42,589 nt of DNA from an uncultured Desulfocapsa sp. (GTDB taxonomy: Bacteria; Desulfobacterota; Desulfobulbia; Desulfobulbales; Desulfocapsaceae): contig CAMZLK010000147.1 of NCBI GenBank assembly GCA_947311475.1, positions 1-42,589 of the forward strand, read 5' to 3'. A program made the position numbers and the translations under genes. Each line of letters starts with the position of its first letter. Position 1 is the stretch's first letter. Shown piece after piece: positions 32,733-39,780 of the stretch. The notes under the pieces are model-generated. The model made no database searches. It saw only the letters and a program-made list of their open reading frames with translations, and was not told where the DNA came from.

Positions 32733-34169
32733 TTAGAATCTAAAATATATAAAAGGATTGTAAGAGCCAACTGCAAGTTGGCCCACAGACAGTAAAATCA
32801 ATCCCCCCAATAAACTCAATTTAGCAATGGAAACAAAGATGCCAGCAACTGTAGATTTATCCTGTATTTTTTTAATCTTTTCTTGAAACATCGGGTATAC
32901 AGGGAACGAGAGCACAATACCAGTAGCCAGGCTAGCCACAAAAAGCTGATCTAATTTTATTGCTATAATGGGGTGCATGGAGGTAGCACCTGCGTTTCCA
33001 TACATGGCCGCCATGTATTTCCCAATCCCCTTTATTGTCTCAATACGAAAAAGTACCCAAGCATTCATCACCACCAGTATGGCGTAGAAATGCTGGATAA
33101 AATATGGCATTCCTTTCATTAATCGGCCAAAGCGACCTCGTTCTGCGATCAGGAAAACTCCGTATACCAATCCCCAAAGAATAAAATTCCAACTGGCTCC
33201 ATGCCAAAGACCACAAAGTAGAAAGACAATCAGTAAATTGACGGCTGTCCGTCCAGATCCATGCCGATTTCCACCAAGAGGAATATACAAATAATCCCGA
33301 AACCAATTTGAAAGGGAAATGTGCCATCGGCGCCAAAATTCACGAATTGACTTGGACATATAGGGATAATTGAAGTTTTCTAAAAACTTAAATCCAAACA
33401 TTCTCCCCAAGCCAATCGCCATATCAGAATAACCGGAAAAATCATAATAAATCTGTAATGTATAACAAGATATCCCTAACCAGGCTGTCCCTGTGGACAT
33501 ATGGATAGAGTCAAGAGCAAAAATAGTGTCAGCCATGGATCCCATCGGATTAGCAATCAAAACTTTTTTTGACAGTCCGAACACAAAGCGCTCGATCCCT
33601 GATGAAAATAATTCCAAACTATGCGTCCGCTTGGCAATCTGAAGAGCCACATCGTGGTAGCGGACGATAGGCCCGGCAATTAACTGTGGAAAAGAAGCTA
33701 TATACAACCCAAGTGACAAAATATTATGCTGCACAGAAGTCGTTTTTTTATAAACATCAATAATATAGGAAAGTGCCTGAAAGGTGAAGAATGATATCCC
33801 AATGGGTAGATGAGTTGAAGGTACATCAATGGGTGCAACATCAACCACTGCAAGGAAGGCGTTCAGGTTATCAAGAACAAAGTTGGCATATTTGAAAAAA
33901 AACAGTATTCCAAGATTCGCAATTATACCACCAACAAGGATATTTTTCTTAACCCTCAACCCATTTACTCTGTTTAGGACAATACCAAACATGTAATTTA
34001 AGCCGATAGAGGCCAACATCACCAGAACATAGAATTGTTCTCCCCAAGCATAGAAACCCAGGCTTGCCAATAAAAGCAGGGTATTTCGGAAATGTTTGCC
34101 AGCCAGGTAATAAAGGACAAGAGTCACCGGTAGGAAAAGAAAAATAAAAACTATCGAGCTGAAAATCAT
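32733..34169 (-). CDS. AlgI-type membrane-bound O-acyltransferase (MBOAT), second set
   Basis: A 478-residue MBOAT protein parallel to the one at 16449-17867. Shared motifs: MIFSSIVFIFLFLPVTLVLY, QLIAGPIVRYHDVA (162-175), YDFSGYSDMAIGLGRMFG (242-259), REFWRRWHISLSNWFRDYLY (276-295) and LCGLWHGASWNFILWG (318-333). His283 and His323 are the expected catalytic histidines. Like AlgI, it should carry acyl groups across the inner membrane to the AlgJ-type partner that follows 11 bases later. The GT-C-like membrane protein gene ends about 160 bases upstream, with a truncated MITE end in the gap. The two MBOAT proteins are similar but not near-identical, so they are old paralogues or were acquired separately. 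Confidence 0.93.
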   Translation of the reverse strand: MIFSSIVFIFLFLPVTLVLYYLAGKHFRNTLLLLASLGFYAWGEQFYVLVMLASIGLNYMFGIVLNRVNGLRVKKNILVGGIIANLGILFFFKYANFVLDNLNAFLAVVDVAPIDVPSTHLPIGISFFTFQALSYIIDVYKKTTSVQHNILSLGLYIASFPQLIAGPIVRYHDVALQIAKRTHSLELFSSGIERFVFGLSKKVLIANPMGSMADTIFALDSIHMSTGTAWLGISCYTLQIYYDFSGYSDMAIGLGRMFGFKFLENFNYPYMSKSIREFWRRWHISLSNWFRDYLYIPLGGNRHGSGRTAVNLLIVFLLCGLWHGASWNFILWGLVYGVFLIAERGRFGRLMKGMPYFIQHFYAILVVMNAWVLFRIETIKGIGKYMAAMYGNAGATSMHPIIAIKLDQLFVASLATGIVLSFPVYPMFQEKIKKIQDKSTVAGIFVSIAKLSLLGGLILLSVGQLAVGSYNPFIYFRF

Positions 34170-34257
34170 TCCATAAATCCTACGGTACTATACTGTATTA
34201 AACTCTTTCCCAAAAAGATACACGCCCATACAATTGATATTGCGAACATTATTTTTT

Positions 34258-34301
34258 AATTCTGAAGAGTTGAGTAAAAGGGCATTTTCGGACAAACTCC
34301 T
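34258..34301. mobile_element. One-ended fragment of the inverted-repeat element (copy 3)
   Basis: AATTCTGAAGAGTT then TAAAAGGGCATTTTCGGACA and AACTCCT match the reverse complement of the left end of copy 2 (13569-13709), with only a few changes. The other end is missing, so this looks like a deletion remnant. It lies in the 159-base gap between the GT-C-like gene and the second MBOAT gene. The rest of that gap has no feature I recognise. Confidence 0.6.
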
Positions 34302-34328
34302 GGAAATATTCTATAAAATAAGCACTTA

Positions 34329-36194
34329 TTATGACATCGTCGGCAGTTGACGCAATGCGACAAAAACAAAGGAATAAACCGACAATAGAAACATTGCAGT
34401 TAACAATAATTTATACAGAGCATTCTGCATCAAGTCACGAAAATGGAAAAGAATTACACTGGTCATTGGAAAAATGGGAAATAGATATCTCCCCTGGGTC
34501 TGAAAATCCATAGTCCAGGCATGATATAAGGATGCTGCCACCAGCGCTCCGGCCCCTCCAAGAAAAATAATGGACAACAAATTTCCTGGAATCCCCCCTC
34601 GAAAGAGTACTGCCAAAAACAAAAGTGCAAAGAGTGCCACTCCGACAGGGCGGAGACTATTATAATATGCTTCAGTCCCTGCAGCAGTGAAATACCCATA
34701 CATTCCAAAAGTACTTCGATAAATTTTTTCAAACCAACGATCAACGACTATTATTTTCCCGAGAGTATCTCCCCTGGCCCTTCGATAAAGAAAAGAATGT
34801 TGTTTTTCAAGGGGAGTGGATGGCTTGTAAAGGGGATCTGCAAGTTCTTCCCGTATAAGTTCAAGTTTTTCGTTACGGTCCCAACCATTTACGACATAAT
34901 CTGCACTCAGCCGAACACTGGCAAAACTTATCCCGATGAGAATAACTACAGTAATTCTTTTTAAAAATTGTTTTCGTACACTCTGTTCAACCTGAAATAG
35001 TGCTTTCCAAAGCACATACCCAACTATAAACGCAGTAAAGAAAATGTAGTTTTTCTTCAACAAAAACAGTAAGCTGAACAAACTTCCGAGCAGCAACACA
35101 ACGAATACATTTCTCTTCTCTCTTGTTTCCAAAAGAAACTTGTTGAACAACGAATCAGGCAGAGCGACCTGACAACTGACAAGAAAAGAAACAAAAAGGG
35201 CAAAAGCATCCGAGTTACAATAACTGAAAACGTACCAAATCTGTGGGGAAATGAGAAGAGGGGCAGCCATTATCCGTGCTGTCGGAATCTTTAGAAGATA
35301 CAGTAATAGTCCCCCGAAGAGTAACACATTGAACATGCGAAGACTTATGAGGTCAGTCAACTTAAAATTTGAAAGAAACTGCGCAAATTTACCAATGAAA
35401 AAATATGCAACTTCCGGGCTATTCAGGCGGGAAACCCCATAAACACTATATGTATGATGTATTGCAGGATCGTCAACCACAGGAGGTAACCAATTGCTTT
35501 TATAATACTCACCACCATCTAGGTGCACGTATTCATCGGGATGCACATTTTCTTTAGTGATGGCAGCCATAACAACAATCAGAGATAATGATGCGGCAAA
35601 GAAAAGTGGTATAAATGTTGTTTCGTGCCTGTAATCTTCTGTTAGGAAGAAAAAGAGGAAAACAGCACAAAAAATGAAACCGAGCTGGGTAGTTATATCC
35701 CCAATTCTAGATTCTCCTTTTTCAAGAACCAGCTGTAACTGCAGCTGTGGATCAATTCCTGTTGACTCTATTGTTAATCCTTTATCTTCCGCAAGAAAAG
35801 TCCCAATTTGGAACAAGGGTGTTAAGGAAGAAAAATCTTTTCGCGTTCGGTATTCCAGAGATTGATACCCTTTTTGACTGATTTTTATTTTTCTGACAAC
35901 AGCCCTTCCCTTGTAGTCATGGGTATCAATTCTCAGTCTATCGACACCGCGCAGGTCAGTAGCATAGAAATGATACTTTTGCTGCTTTGGATTCATACGA
36001 ATCCGAACTTCTCTCCACCTGCTATACGGTTCACCGTCAGCTGCCCAAAATAGAGTAAACCATGATGTTTGTGTAACAGTAGCATCAAGTTCAACGTAGG
36101 CACGATTCTCAAATAAATTAAGGTAGAATACAGAAAGAACCACTCCTACAAACAGAGGGAATTTCCATTTTATTAATAATTCCATACTATTCAT
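34329..36194 (-). CDS. Polytopic membrane protein, GT-C-glycosyltransferase-like (DUF2142-like)
   Basis: With the ATG at 36194 it has 621 residues; a GTG at 36206 would add four, and an ATG at 36185 would remove three. One N-terminal helix (IKWKFPLFVGVVLSVFYL) is followed by a periplasmic beta-rich domain of about 150 residues and then ten or so helices. KENVHPDEYVHLDGGEYYKS sits in the first periplasmic loop after a helix and has the acidic Asp-Glu expected of GT-C enzymes that take polyprenyl-phosphate sugars. The DPM1/GtrB-like protein at 5700-6665 could supply such a donor. A short piece of its sequence (IVVDRWFEKIYRSTF) recurs at 30892-30936 as a fossil. Leader element C ends about 48 bases upstream of this start. 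Family level is inference; no close homologue is recalled. Confidence 0.78.
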   Translation of the reverse strand: MNSMELLIKWKFPLFVGVVLSVFYLNLFENRAYVELDATVTQTSWFTLFWAADGEPYSRWREVRIRMNPKQQKYHFYATDLRGVDRLRIDTHDYKGRAVVRKIKISQKGYQSLEYRTRKDFSSLTPLFQIGTFLAEDKGLTIESTGIDPQLQLQLVLEKGESRIGDITTQLGFIFCAVFLFFFLTEDYRHETTFIPLFFAASLSLIVVMAAITKENVHPDEYVHLDGGEYYKSNWLPPVVDDPAIHHTYSVYGVSRLNSPEVAYFFIGKFAQFLSNFKLTDLISLRMFNVLLFGGLLLYLLKIPTARIMAAPLLISPQIWYVFSYCNSDAFALFVSFLVSCQVALPDSLFNKFLLETREKRNVFVVLLLGSLFSLLFLLKKNYIFFTAFIVGYVLWKALFQVEQSVRKQFLKRITVVILIGISFASVRLSADYVVNGWDRNEKLELIREELADPLYKPSTPLEKQHSFLYRRARGDTLGKIIVVDRWFEKIYRSTFGMYGYFTAAGTEAYYNSLRPVGVALFALLFLAVLFRGGIPGNLLSIIFLGGAGALVAASLYHAWTMDFQTQGRYLFPIFPMTSVILFHFRDLMQNALYKLLLTAMFLLSVYSFVFVALRQLPTMS

Positions 36195-36241
36195 AAACCG
36201 ACACACCCATAAACAAGGCTACAATTCTGTATACAACAAAA

Positions 36242-36356
36242 CTCACGCCGGTAAACGGCAAGTAAGAGCCTTAGCGATATAACATAGTAATATATTTAAA
36301 ATTAACTTTTATCAGTTCCTTGTTTTTTCTTACAGAAGTTCAGAAGTAAGGCATTA
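36242..36356 (-). promoter_or_regulatory. Leader element C (three-copy structured repeat), diverged copy
   Basis: Also 115 bases. The boxes are kept in order and spacing on the minus strand: TAATGCCTTAC, AAAAAACAAGGAA, then CTAAGGCTCTTACTTGCCG and CGGCGTGAG. The hairpin reads GCCG-GTAAA-CGGC on plus (36247-36259): both sides of the stem have changed relative to copies A and B, so pairing is preserved. GCCTTA can pair with TAAGGC (six bases). The middle 40 bases differ, with an AT-rich ATATTACTATGTTATAT stretch that could be a -10 region. It heads the run from the GT-C-like gene to UXS. The other 120 bases of the gap up to 36477 show nothing I recognise. Confidence 0.65.
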
Positions 36357-36477
36357 CATGCCACCTGTCTCAGCAAGGCTCACTCAGTCGTATTATTGAC
36401 AACTCATTAAAAAACAACAATGCAATATTATACTGACTTCATTTTCTTACAACATCACCAGGAGCCAGACAAAGATA

Positions 36478-36717
36478 CTATCTGAGCCGTTCTTTAAGCC
36501 TGTAGAACCTTTCCATTTGCGACTCAAAACGGGTAACAAACCAAAAGATGGGTCGTCCCAAATAATGGGTTATAGTAAAGATGAGTAAACATTTAAACCC
36601 AGCACCTCCCCGGTACATTCCCATGGGAATAAATCGGCTTAGCAGATAATGACCAAATACACGACCTGTCGGGTTAGAAGTAAGGTCAAATCCATCGTTC
36701 ATAATTTTTTTTGCCAT
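36478..36717 (-). CDS. Small conserved-looking protein of unknown function (79 residues)
   Basis: A 79-residue protein: MAKKIMNDGFDLTSNPTGRV, a Gly-rich part with MGMYRGGAGFKCLLIFTITH and a basic end with ERFYRLKERLR. One moderately hydrophobic segment (FKCLLIFTITHYLG) is too polar for a firm membrane helix. No domain is recognised. A real gene is likely: AAGGA lies nine bases before the ATG, it is 12 bases from the HAD-protein gene, and Gly/Asn-Pro-Thr-Gly motifs look constrained. Eight A residues fall in codons 3-5. It ends the unit before leader C and may be a partner of the HAD protein. It could instead be the tail of a larger ancestral protein. Confidence 0.6.
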   Translation of the reverse strand: MAKKIMNDGFDLTSNPTGRVFGHYLLSRFIPMGMYRGGAGFKCLLIFTITHYLGRPIFWFVTRFESQMERFYRLKERLR

Positions 36718-36729
36718 TATTGGTTTTCC

Positions 36730-38787
36730 TTATTCATTTAGCCGATCTCTCATGTGCCGAAGGAACTTCCGGATCCTTAAAAAAGGACTGTAGTAAAGTG
36801 CAACGGAAGAACGATTCCAGAGTGAATCCATGACCTGAGCCTGGCCTTTTGGAACTTTTTTTGTGCCATGGAAATCATCGAGATGATGTTTGTGCCTGAT
36901 ATTGCAAATTTCTCTGGTTTTGGGAAAAGCCAGCTTGCTCACCATCAAATAGTTCAGCCATGGTCTATAGTCATCAATTGAGTAACCAAGGAGTGCTGAA
37001 GCACTTCCATACGCAGGGGCTGAAGCAAAAATTCCCTGTTGTAATGGAGCATAATTCTCATCCTGTTTCTTTTCTGCCCGCCCCGTCTCATCATCTGTTT
37101 GCCTGAAAAGGAGTTCATAACCACCATCACCCTTCAAAGCATATCCGTTTAATGTGGGATGAGGTGCCCTGCAGGCTTCCTCAAATAAATCTCTCGAGTA
37201 CATGATAGTCGATGCAGCAAAATCAAAACGATATTTATCGTAAATGATACCTTCAAAATGGTTTTCGCTTGTTGTGGGGTACGGAATTCCACGAGTAACA
37301 CCAAATAAAAAACCGTGGCAGACAGGTGCATCTTCACGGTGACAAATAGCCTCGTAAAGGAAACGTTGAATTGTCCCAAGCCAGCCAATATCAACCAAGG
37401 CAATATCTTTATGTTCAAAAAATCCAATATCTTCGAGATAGAGCTGTAAAGCATCATTTGCCGGACGAGTTTGACACTTAACCTCATCCTGAAACTTCTC
37501 GTCTTCAAGCAACTCTATGAAACGAACACTATTTTCCTGGAGATAACCTTCGTGTACTGGACTAAGCACAGTATTTACGGTGAGTTCATGTCGGTTTAAA
37601 TGAGGAGAAAATGGCTCAGGGTTAAGGGAAAAGATTCTACAAACATCAAGAAAATTAGAGTTCCCATGGGGGAGAAAAACAATATCAGCCTTCGCCTGAC
37701 TAAGTCCTTTGTAGGCACAACTGGCGCCAGCTAAAGCCATTCGACTCACATAAAGATACTCTATTTCAGGTAATTGTTTATCTGGAAATATCCTTGGGAT
37801 ACTCTGTTCCCAATAATTTTTAAAAGTCCATCCTTCACGAGAAAGAAAAAATACCTTCCCAATCTTAAGGTTTCTACTTTTTTCGGCAATATCCTGAACG
37901 AATGCACCAATCATTGGCCCAAGAAAACTGTAACCTTCTATATACAGGTCGTCTCTTTCTCTGTTTTCATATTCAAGGGGTTGCATCAGTTGTTGCAAAG
38001 CCCTTCCCCGCCAAAATGGGCGGCCAGCACCGTAATTCACAAGGCGTCTGATAACTGATTTACGCCTTTTTTCAGAGGCATCGTGAAGCACAAGTGCCTG
38101 AATTCCAAATTCCAAAGGTCGCAAACCGTCTGAGACAGGGTTATCGCCCACATGTAACCAGCGAGCAGGATCTAAATCATATTCTTTTTGAATCAGAGGA
38201 AAAGCATTGCCTGAGGCTTTAGCGAGAAAGGTATCAGCAGAGGAAATAACAGCATCAACAAGATCCAGAAAACCGGCATGTTTGACAAAACGCTCCAGAT
38301 ATATTGCGGGAAGATAAATATCAGAAATAATGAGTACTTTCTTTCCCAGTTGTCGAAGTTCTTTCAGCCAGTCAATAAATTCCCCACGGGGAACCAGCAT
38401 GGAATTTTCCATGGCCACTTCGTAATCTGCCACTCTGTCAAATAATGCCTCATCCGCTTCATCACCAAAAATTTCAGCAAGCATCTCCTTCATATAGTTA
38501 GGATAACAGGCTTCATGGTCATCAAATTTCTCAGCAGTTTTCTGTCGGTGACGAGCTTCAATACCATCCCGAAGTTTTTGTACCAGGTCCTGGCTCCACT
38601 CAAGTCCTTTTGTTGCCGCAAGATCAGAGATATAACGGGCAACAGGAAGTTTAACTAAGTCCGGATCGTGAATGCGTCGAATGAGGAGTGTATCAAAAAG
38701 ATCAAAAGTAACAGTGTCGACTTTTGGAGCGATTTCCTTTCCTTTTCTGATAAGAGCCGGAAGAGAATAATATTTGGGAATATTCAT
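36730..38787 (-). CDS. HAD-superfamily hydrolase-like protein of polysaccharide clusters (COG5610-like), two-domain
   Basis: A 685-residue protein. Residues 1-245 form a HAD domain: TFDLFDTLLIRR (Asp29 as nucleophile), VLIISDIYLP (motif II Ser), KASGNAFPLI (motif III Lys) and WLHVGDNPVSDGL (motif IV). The position two after the nucleophile is Phe in place of the Asp found in typical phosphatases, so phosphatase chemistry may differ. The remaining 430 residues form a separate alpha/beta domain with VFFLSREGWTFKNYWEQSIP and LVDIGWLGTIQRFLYEAICH; similar proteins occur next to GT genes in other polysaccharide clusters, where their role is not shown. It overlaps the following GT2 gene by ATGA (38784-38787). 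A transferase or regulator role is possible. Confidence 0.82.
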   Translation of the reverse strand: MNIPKYYSLPALIRKGKEIAPKVDTVTFDLFDTLLIRRIHDPDLVKLPVARYISDLAATKGLEWSQDLVQKLRDGIEARHRQKTAEKFDDHEACYPNYMKEMLAEIFGDEADEALFDRVADYEVAMENSMLVPRGEFIDWLKELRQLGKKVLIISDIYLPAIYLERFVKHAGFLDLVDAVISSADTFLAKASGNAFPLIQKEYDLDPARWLHVGDNPVSDGLRPLEFGIQALVLHDASEKRRKSVIRRLVNYGAGRPFWRGRALQQLMQPLEYENRERDDLYIEGYSFLGPMIGAFVQDIAEKSRNLKIGKVFFLSREGWTFKNYWEQSIPRIFPDKQLPEIEYLYVSRMALAGASCAYKGLSQAKADIVFLPHGNSNFLDVCRIFSLNPEPFSPHLNRHELTVNTVLSPVHEGYLQENSVRFIELLEDEKFQDEVKCQTRPANDALQLYLEDIGFFEHKDIALVDIGWLGTIQRFLYEAICHREDAPVCHGFLFGVTRGIPYPTTSENHFEGIIYDKYRFDFAASTIMYSRDLFEEACRAPHPTLNGYALKGDGGYELLFRQTDDETGRAEKKQDENYAPLQQGIFASAPAYGSASALLGYSIDDYRPWLNYLMVSKLAFPKTREICNIRHKHHLDDFHGTKKVPKGQAQVMDSLWNRSSVALYYSPFLRIRKFLRHMRDRLNE

Positions 38788-39689
38788 GATTGCAGTTTCT
38801 TTCCAATCTTATACTTCAAAGCAGATAAAAACCTGGCCCAGGCTTCTCTGACACTTGGCTCTTCTCCGGTTGCGATGGTATGACGTACATCATTGAGTTC
38901 CTGCTGCAACTCAACAAGACGTTCAGAGCCGGCCTCCACATAAGTGGTAAATTCATCGGGTATCTTGGCAAGCAGATATTTTCGAATGATATCTTGATCC
39001 TGCTCTCGACCTGTGATTGCTGCCTCACCCAGGGTATTGCCATCATGTATACGATAGTACATAAGTTTTTCATCATCCAGATAATGAACCTGTGAGGGAA
39101 AGGCCAACAGCATCCGGAATATAAAATCGTAATCGTGCAAATATCTTAAGGAACAAAAGTTACCCACTTTCTCAACCGCCACACGACTCATAAACAGGTT
39201 AGAAGTGGTAACCATAAAATTCCCTTTAAGAAAGGCCGTATAAAGATTACCTGTTTTTTTATGAAAATCACGGTTCTTTTGGTGCCAGATATTCCAGCCA
39301 AAATTCGGGTCAGTAAATTCTTCTCCACTATCTGAAATGGGGATAACATCACTAAATAAACATTGTGCGCCCGTCTCCTGCTGTTTATCTAGCAGTCTCT
39401 GAAAACGATCAAGCGAGTAAATATCATCTGAATTTAAGATGGATATGAACTCGCCTTCAGCCAGGCCCATACCTCGATTTATGGTATTAAAGGCATCCTG
39501 ATTTTCCTGATAAAAATAACGGATCCTTGAGTCGGTATATCCTTTGATCACATCGGCCGTCTTATCAGTAGAACCGTCATCAACAATGATCAGCTCAAAA
39601 TCCTGAAAGCTTTGATTCAAGACACTATCAATGGCGGGACCAATGAATTTTTCATGATTATATGCAGGAATGACAACAGAAATCTTCAC
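38784..39689 (-). CDS. GT2-family glycosyltransferase, GTG start
   Basis: A 301-residue GT-A transferase: ISVVIPAYNHEKFIGPAIDS at the N-terminus, LIIVDDGSTDKTADV at 33-47 and ILNSDDIYSLDRF at 84-96 with the metal-binding Asp88-Asp89. YLHDYDFIFRMLLAF in the second half is the acceptor-side acidic block. The last 60 residues are helical and end basic (LKYKIGKKLQS). The start is GTG at 39689, the codon before KISVVIP, with GGA upstream. The HAD-type gene follows with ATGA overlap, and the 833-residue GT gene ends 91 bases upstream. Hydrophilic throughout, so probably a peripheral enzyme of repeat-unit synthesis. Donor and acceptor unknown. Confidence 0.88.
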   Translation of the reverse strand: MKISVVIPAYNHEKFIGPAIDSVLNQSFQDFELIIVDDGSTDKTADVIKGYTDSRIRYFYQENQDAFNTINRGMGLAEGEFISILNSDDIYSLDRFQRLLDKQQETGAQCLFSDVIPISDSGEEFTDPNFGWNIWHQKNRDFHKKTGNLYTAFLKGNFMVTTSNLFMSRVAVEKVGNFCSLRYLHDYDFIFRMLLAFPSQVHYLDDEKLMYYRIHDGNTLGEAAITGREQDQDIIRKYLLAKIPDEFTTYVEAGSERLVELQQELNDVRHTIATGEEPSVREAWARFLSALKYKIGKKLQS

Positions 39690-39780
39690 ACTATATCCAA
39701 AGAGTTAAATACACAAATATGCCCGATACTGTTAAAAAAAAGATACAATACTGCAAAGGGATTGAATCCACAAGTTTTCC

